A stretch of DNA of 64,000 nucleotides from Chlamydoabsidia padenii (lineage: Eukaryota > Mucoromycota > Mucoromycetes > Mucorales > Cunninghamellaceae), in the NCBI GenBank assembly GCA_025330725.1, contig JAIWND010000003.1, positions 1,178,001-1,242,000 of the forward strand, given 5' to 3'. The translations under genes were made by a program, and so were the position numbers. Positions 23,184 through 37,576 of the stretch are shown one piece after another. The number at the start of each line of letters is the position of its first letter. Within the stretch, counting starts at the first letter, position 1. The notes beneath the pieces were generated by a model. That model had not been told where the DNA came from, did not search any database, and saw only the letters and a list, made by a program, of their open reading frames with translations.

Positions 23184-23921
23184 GGTGTGATTGATGATGA
23201 TGAATGAGAAAGAAAGAGGGACATTGGAAGAACTAGCTTTTTATAGTTGATAAGCCCTCCCACGCCCAAAACTTTATTTTCAAATCCCGTCATTTCCCGG
23301 GTTGGTTTGAAACGTGCCTCACTTTAAGGAAAAGGGAAAGCAATACAGACATCGTATCCTTGCCAAGGTTTGTTCCATGTAAGACCATCCTCGGTTACTC
23401 TGCTCTTTCAGCAATTTTGTGAAAGAAGTAAGCAATGGTCTCTTTTTTTTTTTTAGGTATAAAAAATATAAAAAAAAGCTCAAGTAGGCATTATGAACGC
23501 GAGCCCGATTTGATGGATCCTGTCAAGGTGGTCGCTGTGAGTTCCTCTGTCTAATCATGTCATAACTGGACACAGCATGTCCACTAATGATGAGATCAAG
23601 GCTATGTAAAAGTTCCATCAGATCATTTTGTTTTTGTTTAGTCGCATTGGTCGGAGTTTAACTTGAATCCCGCATTCTAATGATGCAAAAGTAGGTTTTG
23701 ATATTTCATGCTGGTCGCGTTTCATCAAAGAATGGAGAGTCGGTCCTTAACAATTTGATCTAATACTTTCCCCTTCACCCATACCACATATACAGCTCAT
23801 CTCCCCCCGCAACACTGGATTGGTCCAACCTTGGCAAAACAAATGCCGGACATATAGATGCTACACCCCATGTTTATTATGCCAAATAAAAAAAAAGACT
23901 AGCACTACATTACAAAAGAGT
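23184..23921. other. Intergenic, no gene seen
   Basis: Upstream region of the beta-trefoil/CipC gene and 3' flank of DDX41. It contains the exact element at 23278, a TTGAATCCCGC variant near 23663 and T/A runs. Confidence 0.5.
23278..23289 (-). promoter_or_regulatory. CGGGATTTGAAA element, exact copy
   Basis: Reads TTTCAAATCCCG on the plus strand, so it is in the sense orientation of the beta-trefoil/CipC gene, 95 bp before its ATG. Confidence 0.55.
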
Positions 23922-26458
<2,537 letters not shown>

Positions 26459-26548
26459 GGAAGGTTGGTAAAAGAGGAAGAGGGACAAAGAAGAGAGAGA
26501 AAAGTCGGGTTAAAAGCAAAAAAAAAAAAAAGAAAAAAAAAAAGTGGA

Positions 26549-26560
26549 TTTCAAATCCCG
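26549..26560 (-). promoter_or_regulatory. CGGGATTTGAAA element, exact copy
   Basis: Reads TTTCAAATCCCG on the plus strand, 91 bp before the DDX41 ATG and in its sense orientation. The flank CCCGGCTGAG resembles the CCCGCTCA extension seen at 53881. A weaker CGGGTTAAAA lies near 26507. Confidence 0.55.
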
Positions 26561-26855
26561 GCTGAGCCACCTCGACCAATCAAATCAAAAGAATCCCTCT
26601 AATGCAGCATCCAAAGGATTAATAGATTTTTATTTCATATCATAATACCAAGGCATGTACTAATAAAGTTGAAAGAATAAGGCATAAAGAGTTTAAGGAT
26701 ATATGGAATGGGGAAAAAATGATGTAAAGGGAGAGGGGAAAGGTGAAAAACATCTATCAATTTGCATAATAATAATAATAATAATAATAATGTTATAAAA
26801 GTAAATAAAAAGAGGGTCATAAAGAATACCAGCATTAAATAAGAGGCCATAAAAG

Positions 26856-28672
26856 TTAATCATCTACGTCGTCTTCAGCATTATCGGTATCATCATGTTC
26901 CAAAGTACGTATCAATTCGTCGCGTTCGGCCAGGGTATCCTTCAAATGAGCAATGTATTCATAAGCATATCGAAGCAAGAGCACCTTGGAGAGTGGTTTC
27001 AGGGCGGCCGTTACATCTTCGTTTTCATCACCTTTTTCCCGCTGCTGTTCACGAATCACCTTGGATGTCAAGTCGGATTTCTTCTTGACATAGCCTTCTT
27101 CCACTTCACGGCGAAGCCGATCAAACCATTCTTTCAACGAGTCGCGTCGTTTCTGTTCGGCGGCCTTGTGTGCTGTGCGGCGGACCTCGAGACCACTTTT
27201 GATTTGAGAGGAAAAGGCAATACCCAGAGCAGCCGCTTTACCTTCCATGAGGTTCTGATAATTGGATCGAGTGGCAAGGATATGTTCGGCGTCTTGGACG
27301 GTGGGTACGTTGGGTGGACGGTCAGGTGTCAAGCTGGGACTGATCAAGAGTGGTTTGAGAGCACGAGGAGAGGCGTGATGATTAAATGTCGGTGCGTCCG
27401 AATGATGATGATATGAGCTGGATCGCCGTGATTTTCGAGTTGCCCGAGACGTGGTTGTGTTGATGTCCATTGGTTGTTTTGCTTTTCGTTTACCTCTAGG
27501 AGGAGTGGTGTCAGCATTAGAAGAAGAGGAGGAGGAGGAAGTCGATGAGGCCGAAGAAGAGGAAGTCGTGGCAACAAGAGAAGGAGTCGCAGCTAAAGCG
27601 GTGGCATAACTGTTGGTATTTATAGGCAGTGGCTGTTGTTGTTGTGGTATCTTGTCCAAGTTGTCAGACATGTCCATTTCGTTTAATGCTGCTGTGGCGG
27701 ATACTTGAGGAAACGATGTCGCCTTTTCCCTTGTCGTGCTGGTTTGACGTTGACGGATGTTCATCAATGATGCCGGGGTCACAGGTGCAAGTTGCCCAGG
27801 TTGCCGGAAGTCTCCACCAGACGAATTCGCAGAATTGGTCATGGTACCTATAATATACAATACATTAGTAACCATGATTACTTTTTTTTTTTTTTTTAGC
27901 CCTAGACATTACCATTCATACAAGTAGGTGGCATATTTTTGGCTGGAGGATGATGACTAGAAGTGTGGTTATTGTCCTGAGATTGCTGTTGTTTTTGGAG
28001 TTCAGAGAGACGACGAGTGATCATCATTTTTGCCTTTTCCAATTGTTCGTATTGTTTGCATATTTGATTAGAGGACATTCGAGGGTAATCGATTGTCGAG
28101 TTGGATGTGGTTTGATAAGTTGATTGTAGATTTGAATGATGATGATGTTGTTGTTGTTGTTGGTATCGTTGTTGTCGATGATAGTCTTGATCCCGTTGAG
28201 GCATCATGGCTGGTGAAGAGAGTGGTGAGAAATCAATATCGTTTCCAATTGTACCATTGTGAAGTTCTTGATGATAAGAGAAGGATGGAGTAATAGCAGG
28301 TGAAATCAGTGGTGTCAAAATATCCTGTTATATAAAAAAGTTAAACTGTCAGTTCATACAGTTGAATGATAGGAAAGGGTGTATACTTACGTCTTGATCA
28401 AAATAATCGTTTTGTTGATTGGTGTGATAAACTGGTGTCGCCTTTTGAGAGCCAAATGGTTTTGACGTTGTGGAATAAGTCGTGTTCATAAAGTGTAAGT
28501 CTTGTTGGTTATCTTGAAAGAGCATGTCCATTCTTTCAAAAACGCCATCAGAATGAGATTGTTGTTGTTGTTGTGAGGTTTGCTGTTGTTGTTGTTGTTG
28601 TTGTTGTTGTTGCTGATTCGTTGTCATTGATCGCAACATATCAATATCGAGTTGGAAGTCGGCCAAATCCAT
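26856..28672 (-). CDS. bHLH transcription factor, Rtg3/Pho4-like
   Basis: Exons of about 28391-28672, 27914-28327 and 26856-27847 encode roughly 560 aa. The N-terminus MDLADFQLDIDMLRSM is acidic and amphipathic, suggesting activation, and is followed by a poly-Gln tract. A short motif block LTPLISPAITPSF ... FSPLSSPAM recalls fungal bHLH regulators. The C-terminal bHLH has basic region RRTAHKAAEQKRRDSLKEW, with His, Glu and Arg in contact positions. A long, highly charged loop precedes helix 2 (PLSKVLLLRYAYEYIAHLKD). The long loop and the SP-rich motifs point to Rtg3 or Pho4-like families. The exact orthologue is uncertain. Confidence 0.75.
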
Positions 28673-28935
28673 TTAATACTAAAACGATCTTTTGAGTATA
28701 AAAAAGTAGAAGAATTCAAAAGAGAAGAAGAAACATAAGTTAGGAAGGAGAGAGAGAAGGGGGGGAAGAAGAAGAGTAAAATACGAGGAGAGGCCCAGCC
28801 ATTATCAACCAAGAGTAAAAAAACATAATGTGAAAGAAAAGGAATATAAAAATAATCAAATCAAGTCGCTTCTTTAGAAAACGTGCCCACCAAGTTTTCA
28901 TGCGTTACACTGGGCTATTTGATTGGCCGAGGAAA

Positions 28936-28947
28936 TTTCAAGTCCCG
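28936..28947 (-). promoter_or_regulatory. CGGGATTTGAAA-type element (one mismatch), divergent promoter
   Basis: TTTCAAGTCCCG on the plus strand, midway between the divergent bHLH (264 bp) and Whi5-like (262 bp) start codons. Confidence 0.45.
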
Positions 28948-29208
28948 ATAAAGTCAACCTTGGAAATGGTAGATCCCTTTCAAAGTATCTTTTTTTTTGG
29001 GGGGGGAAGATTAAAAGGTAAGCTGTCTACACAATAGATATAAGACAGAAAGTGCACAATTCCCGATGGCGACAAAAAAATTGAAACCTATCATATCGAT
29101 TATTTCGACCCCCTCCCTTAGTGAAACCACTTTTTACTCCACATAATTAAAAAAAAAAAAAAAAGGTTGTCTGATTTGACGTTTCTTTTTCATTACCGTG
29201 TTTAAAAA

Positions 29209-29889
29209 ATGGATGACTTCAGCCGTGCCCATTCTCCCCCGCCTGAAAAAGATGATTATTGTCAGAATGGCGGAGAAAACAAATACGCAAAAAAAGTAAG
29301 TTTATCCCATTCATGCATTATATCATTATTAAGAGATCTTCATTGTTAATTCAAATAGCTTGCCAATACATTGAAAGTACGACTACAATATGCACGATTA
29401 AAAGTATCCAGTGGCATGACCAATAAAAACTTTCAGGAAATAGAGGAGGCGATGATCCCTCGGCCAATAACTCCGACATCTATCGAAGCAAAGAATGAAA
29501 TGAGAGAACAAGAAGAAGCAGCGGCAAGGACAATCATGTTATTATCATCCACTAGAGATAAGCAGCAGCAGCAGCAGCAGCAACAGCAACAGCAGCAACA
29601 TCTAATGTATGCACCACCTGATTATGTCCCTACCTACTATCCACCAATGCCAGTATATCATCAACCCTATCCACCTTCTTTATTTGATATAGTGGCCCAA
29701 GATAGATCTTATTATCAAAAGAGTCGAGAAGTAGGACAACAGCTACCCCGCCTTTCCCATGATACTAAACTTCGCCATTACAAACAACAGCGTAAAAAAG
29801 GCCGAGAACAACAATCATTCCAATCCACAAAACCCTATACAGCCCCTCGTCGTGGTCGACCCAAAAAAATCACCACCAACACCACTTGA
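29209..29889 (+). CDS. Whi5-domain-like protein with AT-hook
   Basis: Exons 29209-29295 and 29359-29889 give 205 aa. Residues about 28-60 (LKVRLQYARLKVSSGMTNKNFQEIEEA) resemble the short Whi5/Nrm1 motif, in which an RL..A..KV..G pattern precedes an acidic helix. In yeast it docks repressors onto G1/S factors. A poly-Gln run, a Pro/Tyr-rich segment, and a C-terminal AT-hook core (RRGRPKK) follow. That combination suggests a small chromatin-bound repressor. The Whi5 match is short, so the identity is moderate; the AT-hook is clear. The gene is convergent with the Ubc13 gene, about 100 bp away. Confidence 0.5.
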
Positions 29890-29991
29890 ACATCATAGAT
29901 ATCATCCAACATCTTCATTTTTATTTTTTATTAAAAACAATAAACTATGTCATTACCAGTATGATAACATTCCACCTAATATAATATAAAA

Positions 29992-30742
29992 CTATTGACT
30001 AGCGTATTGACTTGTCCAACTTTTTGCTAATAGCAACAAATAACAATAATAATAATAAAAGAGAGAGAAAGTGAGTATTCACCAGTTTCATGTTTTTTTC
30101 TTTCCCCATTCCTCTTCTTTACCTGTATTGATAGCTTCCTTTTCGTTTTCCTTCCAGTGTTGAGCTACATCATTGGCTAATGGATCATCAGGATTAGGTG
30201 CTGATAAAAGTGCTTGGATGGATAATAAGACAGTGCGGATTTGTAAGGCAGGACTCCACTTGTCTACATTATATTAACAATAAAGTGTAAAGAGATCATC
30301 TAGTCAACCAGTGCCTTGTGTTTTGCCTTACCTTTCAAGATATCAAGACAGATACGACCAAGTTTATCAATATTGGGATGATAGATTTTTGTTAAAAACC
30401 GTACCTTGGGAGCAGCCATGGGGTAGTCTTCAGGTAAAAACAATTCTAATCTAAACATACCACCTAATAGGAACAAAGGTGAGGGGGGAGGTCTTACTGT
30501 GCTATTTATAGTTTTACCTTCAAAGGGAGATTGTGTGGGTCCAGCAATAATAACATCAAAGTATCGTAAATTGTCTTCATGAGGTGTCGCACTGATGCCA
30601 GGCGCAGGATCAGCTAAAAGTCGTTCAGTTTCCTATATATTCCCCCCCCCAAAAAAAAAAGAAACATTTATTTGTCCATTCATTCATCTACATTAGCCTT
30701 TTTCAAAAAACTTACCTTGAGAATACGTTTGGGAAGGGCCAT
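29992..30742 (-). CDS. UBC13: Ubiquitin-conjugating enzyme Ubc13
   Basis: Start [22 protein letters not shown] at 30742. The E2 core reads [20 protein letters not shown], then [24 protein letters not shown] with the catalytic Cys in GRICLDILK, and [19 protein letters not shown]. This matches Ubc13/UBE2N, which works with a Uev partner to build Lys63-linked chains in DNA-damage tolerance. The last coding exon (about 29992-30026) is only about 35 nt and supplies [10 protein letters not shown]; reading through its intron would give a wrong tail. Exon 1 is 30716-30742. Confidence 0.92.
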
Positions 30743-30812
30743 ATCTTGATTTTGAGAGAGAATAAAAAGAAAAAAGGAGGGAAGAAGGGCTAAAAAATGA
30801 AATACAAACCTA

Positions 30813-30824
30813 TTTCAAATCCCG
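30813..30824 (-). promoter_or_regulatory. CGGGATTTGAAA element, exact copy, divergent promoter
   Basis: TTTCAAATCCCG on the plus strand. It lies in the 178-bp gap between the Ubc13 start (71 bp away) and the methyltransferase start (97 bp away), so one copy may serve both genes. Confidence 0.6.
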
Positions 30825-30920
30825 AACACTGAAAAAAAAAATGACGATGGTTTCCCTGAACTTTTTTTTTTTCCTTTCCTTTTCTTTCCTTTTCTTTTTC
30901 TCCAATAAATTTATGCAGCA

Positions 30921-32171
30921 ATGCTCATTCTACTTTACGGTATCCTACTTCCTATAATATACTTATATACTGAAGGTTATATCAAGGACCTTCTTCTTTA
31001 TGCTCATGCTTGTGGATTTATTGTCTGGTGTCATACTTCCCCGCACCCTAAAGATATGTATGGCTTAAAACATTTTAGGCTCAACCTAGAATTACCACCT
31101 CGAACTTTTTGGTGTAATACTGGTTACTGGACTGATGGGAACGCGACGGACTTTGTGGGTGCTTGTCAAAGACTGGTCTCGATAGTCATCAACAAACTGA
31201 ATGTCCATGCTGGTGATCGACTTTTAGGTATATATAAAAAAAAAAAAAAAAAAAAAAAAGACCTTGTACCTAGACATGAAACTGATATGGTCTTCGTCCG
31301 CCCTCTTATATATATTCCTAACTAGACGTCGGGTATGGTTGTGGTGACTCGTGCTTTTTTATCGCAGGTAAAATAGAATAACAAAGATAATGATGTATAC
31401 TCACGTAAATGGGTTGGGGCGGAATATTTTATTATAGACCAATTCGATTGTCAAGTTACCGTAAGTATACGTAATGATTGCACCTATTAGCGGCATGGAT
31501 GAAATAAAAAAAAAAAAAAAAAGGTCTAGGTATAATGAGGCTTTATCTTTTAGGGTATCACGAATGAATATGGCCAATGGAAATTCTCTCAAGACCGACT
31601 AGACAAACTAGGCAAACATCACCAAGACAACATCAAGCTTCTTCAAGGATCTGCAGTGGAACTCGGCAAGGTATTCGAGGGAAAAAAAGCCACCACCTCA
31701 TTTGATCATATCATCTCGATTGACTCGGCTTACCATTATGACACTCGACGGGCCTTCTTCAACCAAGCCAAGGATTATTTGAAACCAGGTGGGACATTGG
31801 GGATGTATGATTTGGTATTACATGATAATGTGGATTTAAAAACAAAGTGGAAACAGGTCTTGTTGACATTTATCTGTAAATTTCTGAGTTTACCCGTGGA
31901 CAACTTGGTGAATCAGATGACTTATCGTGCCTACCTCGAACAAGCGGGCTACACCGATATCCAATTTGAATCCTTGCCTCGGGATCAAGTCTTTGGTGGA
32001 TTATCAAGACATATCTTGCGGCAACGACACCAAATGAAGGCATGGAGACTGGGCAATTGGCAGGATTTGTATTATTTGACTACTTCTTCTTTTTTGTTTG
32101 GTCAATTGGCTTGTCATGAATGGTTGCAACCTACTGTGATCATTGCAAAGTATGGCGATCCTAGCGACTAG
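30921..32171 (+). CDS. Membrane-anchored SAM-dependent methyltransferase
   Basis: Exons 30921-31227, 31326-31367, 31438-31460 (23 nt) and 31554-32171 give 329 aa. A hydrophobic N-terminus (residues about 1-36) is followed by a class I methyltransferase domain. Motif I is LLDVGYGCGDSCFFIA, the next strand CQVTGIT comes across the micro-exon, and later motifs are FDHIISIDSAYHYDTR and LKPGGTLGMYDLV. The tail is GYTDIQFESLPR. Architecture is like small-molecule or lipid methyltransferases (Methyltransf_11). The substrate cannot be told. Confidence 0.75.
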
Positions 32172-32298
32172 ATTGATCAAGGTTTCAGGGCGGCCTTTGA
32201 AACTGTGCCTCCTCGTATTTTTTTTATTGTTTTTGTCTACCTCACCTCTTTCCTCGTCTCCTCCTACCTTTTTTTTTTTTAACTAAAATAAAACTATC

Positions 32299-32861
32299 AT
32301 GGCTACTTTTAAATATTGTATTGAATGGTAAACACTCTCGACTTTTAATAAACTGTTTACTAACTTTAATCCGACTCTTTGTTTATCTTGATGACCAGTA
32401 ACAATCTCTTATACCCTCGTGAAGACAAAAGCTCTCGACAACTCATGTTTTCTTGTAGAAACTGTCAGTTCTCGGAAAAAGCGGATAACTTGCGGGTATA
32501 TCGACATGAAATCATCCATGCTCCTTCGTAAGTCAAAGAATATAAAGTCAACACATGTGACATACTCACCAATCATCTTTTAATTTAGAGAACAAACCAT
32601 GGTGCTAACCGATCTCAGTGCTGATCCTACTCTGGTAAAAAAACTCAAACCATGTACACACACACACGCAAAGATGACTAATGATCTTTTCTTTTTTTTG
32701 GGGGGGGGGGGAACTTGTAGCCACGAGCCAATATACCTTGCCCACGATGCTCTTATCCAGAAGCTGTCTTTTTCCAATCCTCATCAAGACGGGTGGAGGC
32801 CAAGATGACGCTGTTTTATGTTTGTGGTAGTCGTGTGTGTGGCCATCGATGGACGGATTAA
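32299..32861 (+). CDS. RPB9: RNA polymerase II subunit RPB9
   Basis: Exons 32299-32327, 32399-32527, 32589-32634 and 32721-32861 give 114 aa. Both zinc ribbons are intact. The first uses CIEC (across the first intron) and CRNC, and contains NLLYPREDKSSRQLMFSC. The second uses CPRC and CGSRVCGHRW, with EAVFFQSSSRRVEAKMTLFYVC. RPB9 supports start-site choice, proofreading with TFIIS, and transcription-coupled repair. The start is fixed by the first Cys pair, which lies on a 29-nt first exon. It follows the methyltransferase by 127 bp on the same strand. Confidence 0.93.
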
Positions 32862-33114
32862 CTTTTATAACTATAGATTTTAGTAGTCTAGTTTGTATAT
32901 AGTCAACAGAAAATAGCAATAGGCATTCTCTTGTAGGGCATTAAATAAAGTAAAGAGGGATTGAACTATAATAAATCATCATCATCTTTGTTAACACGCA
33001 ATCATATATACACAACCCATTTTTGTTTTTATTATTATTATTATTATTGTTATAAAGGAATGATAAAAATGACCATGTAGGACGAATGCTAGGTATTTCA
33101 TCCCTGATTCCAGG

Positions 33115-33441
33115 TCATTGGTTTGTTTTTGCTGGTGGTTTGTCCAGCCAACGATAAATGCACTATTATAAACAAAATAGTAGGCAACACTTTTTCTTTT
33201 CTTACTTGTTGTTGTATAAAGTGACAGTAGGCATCATTGTCGACTTGAGACCATGAAAAAGGAATCATCCATCAGCAAGCTAATAACCCATTCTTTTTTC
33301 CATCGATGATAGATGTTGTCTCCATCCTGTTGTTGATCAATGACTAGTCATTTTTAAGAAAGCATTAAAATATAAAAGTTGTTCAATAGCGGAAAGAAAA
33401 CTTTTTTTATCTTTTTTGACATTGTCGGGATTTGAAAATTG
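33115..33441 (-). pseudogene. Possible small gene or relic with a frame break
   Basis: Two segments look coding on the minus strand. Exon 33206-33268 joins 33115-33162 through a 43-nt intron with good ends and gives FSWSQVDNDAYCHFIQQQ followed by CIYRWLDKPP and a stop. Just upstream, a different frame reads DGDNIYHRWKKEWVISLLMDD. The two are out of register at a T run. An exact promoter element lies at 33426-33437, and an ATG follows it directly. I do not recognise the protein. It may be a decayed gene, a sequence error in the T run, or chance. Confidence 0.25.
33426..33437 (+). promoter_or_regulatory. CGGGATTTGAAA element, exact copy
   Basis: Exact 12-mer with no confident gene close by. 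The nearest candidate is the small minus-strand coding-like region just below it. Confidence 0.45.
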
Positions 33442-34225
33442 AGTTCCCCTATTTTATTTTTTTTGAGTGACACTGTCGATCTAGCAAATTCCATATGACT
33501 GGTAAGACAACATTTCGCTCATCTCGTTTTGCCATGTCTTGTATCTCTTTTGAACTGAGTCATGATGACAGGCGAGCCAACATAATCATCAGGTGGTTTC
33601 AATCGGATCTTTAATATTTTGAGTGGGAGAGAGTATCTATACTTCAGGCTTGGCTAGTGATCAGTCTACCTTATCCTACTCGATAGTGTCGGGCTTGCAC
33701 ATATATATAAATTGTCACGATGATCAAGTGTGGAGCTGGGAGAAATTGCTCGACGTAGGTTTTTGCCAAGGCGGGATTGTAATATTTAGTCCCCGCTTCA
33801 TGCAACCGGGTGGTCTTGGTTTGGCATGCTGGAATACTTTTGTGCCATTGTTTACATCCCACCCCCAAAAAGATTCCACTGTACTTGCCCAAAGGATTAC
33901 TAAACGAGTATATCCAGTCATCAAACACTCCCCGATTTTTTTTGCCCTTGTTTTTAGGTAGGGAGAAAAAGGACTTGTCGATACTTTTTTAAAGTGCCGC
34001 CGTAACAAAGTCCCTTTTGTGTTACTGGGGCAGAAGAAATAATCCATTACGGGCTGGATGCTGCGCCTTTTTTTTTCTCTGGGAGTGAACATAAAAAGGG
34101 CACTTGTCGTGTTTGAACACGTTTCTTTCTTCTTTCTTTTTTTTTTCCGGCCTTTTTTTTTTTTTTATCTTGCAACATTGATCTCCATTCTTCTTGTTTT
34201 ATTCCACACCAAGACGGAAATACCA

Positions 34226-34477
34226 ATGACTGAATCTGAGGCATCGTCATTACCTTCTCCACCTGTCTCCAAAATCACCTGGTTATCACGTCCTCCTCCT
34301 TTTCCACCACCTATACAACTGGCTGACCTTGAACGATTTGTAATAGATTCGAGCCATGCTGCTCCCCAGATACCCTCCGACAATACTGATGGATTCACTT
34401 TCAAAGACAACGACTTTTTAGTGGTCGCTCCTGACCACGATTTATCTCCTTCCCTTCTTTTATTTCCTCCATTATGA
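34226..34477 (+). CDS. Small hypothetical protein (83 aa)
   Basis: Intron-free ORF starting MTESEASSLPSPP. It is Pro/Ser-rich (RPPPFPPPIQLADLERFVID) with an acidic middle (FKDNDFLVVAPDHD). There is no signal peptide or membrane segment, and I recognise no domain. A long T-rich leader (34130-34166) precedes it. It lies tail-to-tail with RABL6. The biased composition is compatible with a short adaptor or a spurious ORF. Confidence 0.35.
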   Translation: MTESEASSLPSPPVSKITWLSRPPPFPPPIQLADLERFVIDSSHAAPQIPSDNTDGFTFKDNDFLVVAPDHDLSPSLLLFPPL

Positions 34478-34676
34478 TATCTATATGCCCTGATTATTAC
34501 CACTGTTATTATAACCCCTTTATTTCGCCAAGTCGAAATTCCATCATTTAAAGCATTTACACCACTTGTATTCTTTTTTTTCGTTTGTTCCTTTATATAT
34601 ACATATTTATTTTATGATTCTTTATTACACAATAAAAAAATAAACAACATCATTATACCTATACTATGTAGCAAAC

Positions 34677-34767
34677 CTATGGTTTGGAGGTCTTTGTCTT
34701 GGCTGATTTGGACTTTTTCTTCTTCTTGGCTTTTTTATCAGGAGTCGATGTCTATAAAAGAGAAGGG

Positions 34768-34808
<41 letters not shown>

Positions 34809-37161
34809 TTAGTCTGTGTAATGTAATGTGTATTGTATGTCATATACCTGAATTGGTTCGGGTGTGGTAAAAGTCGAAGGGCCTTGACCAAAGTCATCAG
34901 GTTGATACCAAGGATTATCATGACTAGCCCCACTTATTTCTTCATACCCACCACTCAAGTCGTTAAAAGACGCCGAATGGTAGTCAGAAAGAGTGGGTGT
35001 TTGATAAGAGTCATCTGTGGGTCGTATAATGTTGTCTTCGTCTTCACTGTCAGATTGGATCGTGTTGATACCACCACTTCCATGAGCCGCCCAGACATCG
35101 GTCAGCTCACTTTTGAAGGCTGGAGGTGATTGATACATAGAATGGTGATGGTATTCCATGTTGGTATCCTGTTGTTGTTCTTCATCATCAGAATGATCGT
35201 CATCGGGGGCCGCCATCACTGTTGTCGCTTCTTGGCTTGTGCGTCGTCGATGTGTTACTTCGGTCGGGGTTTCTGATGTCGAAGATCGTTCTTGGTAATA
35301 TTCCACTGCTGCTACATCTTCGTCTCTTGCCACCATTGGGTTGCCAGGGATATCGTCGTCGTCGTCGTCGTCGTCATCGTCATGCCGTTGTTTTAATGCT
35401 GGTGTGGTGGTCGGTGCAGAGTCATCACCAAACCAGTCGTCTTCCAATGATCCAGCATCAAATTGATCTACTATAGGTGGAGGTATATCTGGTGTAATCA
35501 ATGACCCTCGTTGTTGTTTTTTCATTTTGGCCGGTGCTGTTGGTGGTGGAGGTGTCGATATGGTTCGGTCGAGTGATAGCTCCTGATCTGCCTCTACCGC
35601 TTCATCTAAACAATAAAAGTGGTTAATGCTTGGCGATCCCTTCCCTGTTTCAACTTACGATCGGCAGCGATATCTTGTAATTCTTCATTCCATGCCATTT
35701 TCATTGCTTCATGCTGCCTTGCCAAATGAGGTTCCGATGCTACTCATAATAAAAAGTCAAGAGGTTTATCTTTTTGTTTGTTTTTTTTATCCTACTTACG
35801 TTGATCAAAGTTATCTTGACCGCGTCGTCGTTGCATATGTTCAGGTACATCATCGTCTTTATCAAGAGTCTCCAAAAGATCGAGAATATCGGTGGCCTTC
35901 AGTTCAAGTTGTTTCCGAAGAGTTTCCATCTATACTTGAATTAGTTAATATCATGCAAGTGTATTCTTTTTTGATTTGTTACCATTAGTTGTAAAAAAGG
36001 TACCCCAAGATATTCATATATAAACTTTAGACCAAGGCCAGTCTTCAGACTTGTTTCCACATAACGAATCAAGTTGGGTTTGATCGTTCCTTCTTCGATA
36101 CGCCGTTTATTGTGTTCATAGAGTGTCGCATGTATTTCTTCCACCGTAACAACACGCCTATAAAAATATACATGTAAGTACCAGTCTTACACAATCTGAT
36201 GTTTTGCCTGTCTTTTCGATAGTTACTCCTTGTCCATAAAGTTACCCTACCAAAAAAGTATACCCATTCATGAGCTATTGATCAACTGTATTACTTTTTT
36301 TTATTTTTTTATTTTGTTGTTACTTACCAGTACCAATACAGCTACATTATTTGGCACATTGACCAAGGCATTGTTGACATAATCAAATGTCCATTGCTTG
36401 GTGATATCAAATATAAACAAGACGGCATGAGCGTTTCGATAGACATCCACAGTAGAGGCATCCAGGGCCATATCCATCAAGGGAGCACTTGGTTCTTGTG
36501 GTTGTTCAGTAGCTGTATTGTGTTCTAATTTGATGCCAGTGTCCTTTTTGGTAGTATTGTTATGCGCCTTATCTACAACATCCCATACTTCAATTTTGAC
36601 GATATCGTTTGAATCTATCAATACATATAAACATTTGTTAGTAGTCCCTACTGTTTCTCCGCCACCACCACCATTCTACTGTACCTTTGTAATGCCAAGG
36701 TATATTAGCAACTTGTAGTTGAGGTGTGGATGTATAAGCTTCTTCATCGAATTCAGAGCCTTGTAAACGGTTGACTTGAGGCGTAGAGTTCATAAAGATA
36801 CAATGAATACATATAAAGTCATCATATCGAGCTGTACTTACACAAGGTACTTTTGCCCGTCATTACATCCCCACGGATAACCACTTTCACTATATAAAAG
36901 AAGATTGTAAACTTTTCCAAATAATAATTGAGGTAGTTTGTTAATTTTATTTGTACTTACTGTTGTATTGTACGCCTTTACGGAACGCTGTACTCATGGT
37001 TTTGAATGGTTGTGTTGGAGAGGCATGATTCGTTGGCGTTGGAGAAGTTTGTTCCTATTTTAAAGTGAAACGTTAGTCATCAAAGTACAAGTGAAATACA
37101 TTTAACGTGTTGTAACAGTTCTTACCTTTTTGACAGTACCGAAATTCCACCAGGAAGACAT
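34677..37161 (-). CDS. RABL6: RABL6/Parf-like GTPase
   Basis: Multi-exon gene from MSSWWNFGTVKK at 37161. The P-loop is VVIRGDVMTGKSTL, followed by a switch region around DEEAYTSTPQLQVANIPWHYK. The family signature NDIVKIEVWDVVDKA comes next, then VDVYRNAHAVLFIFDITKQWTFDYV and a SLKTGLGLKFIYEYLGVPFLQL segment. The long C-terminal half is acidic and low-complexity and includes GNPMVARDEDV, which also occurs in human RABL6, and it ends in a Lys-rich tail. RABL6 is an atypical Rab-like GTPase linked to cell-cycle control in animals. An in-frame poly-Asp run lies near 35358-35390. A 39-nt A run (34768-34806) is in the last intron. Confidence 0.88.
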
Positions 37162-37239
37162 GATTGTCTAAATATAAAAAAAAAAAGGTGAGAAAAAAGA
37201 AAAAGGGCAAAAAAAAAAAGAACAAGAAAAAAGTAGATG

Positions 37240-37251
37240 CGGGGTTTGAAT
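37240..37251 (+). promoter_or_regulatory. CGGGATTTGAAA-type element (CGGGGTTTGAAT)
   Basis: 79 bp upstream of the RABL6 start codon (minus-strand gene). Confidence 0.5.
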
Positions 37252-37576
37252 GACATGATAGTCCACCAGAGGGAGGCACTGTAGGTATAAACTCCTGGTC
37301 ATAAACCATATGCTGCCAGTGTCCAACAAACTTTGATGTGATCTGGTATATACTATATTGTATCTAGAATTTGAAAAAATATGGATTGATGATTACTTAT
37401 GTGAAGATGAAACCATGCAGTATGGGGAGTTGCCCAATTGGAATAAAATCAATTGCCGCTGTTTCAAAATCTTTCTTTTTTCCTTCTCCACTTTTTTTCT
37501 TCCTTGTCATACTTTAAACCTTTTCACTTTATACATTCTTTTTTTTTAAAAAAATAAAAAAAAAAAGTCCTTTGGT

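Larger units (their letters stand above)
32862..34225. other. Intergenic with possible broken small gene
   Basis: 1.36 kb. Apart from the candidate at 33115-33441, I see an ATT run near 33033-33050 and T-rich DNA before the 34226 ORF. No other gene was recognised. Confidence 0.4.
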
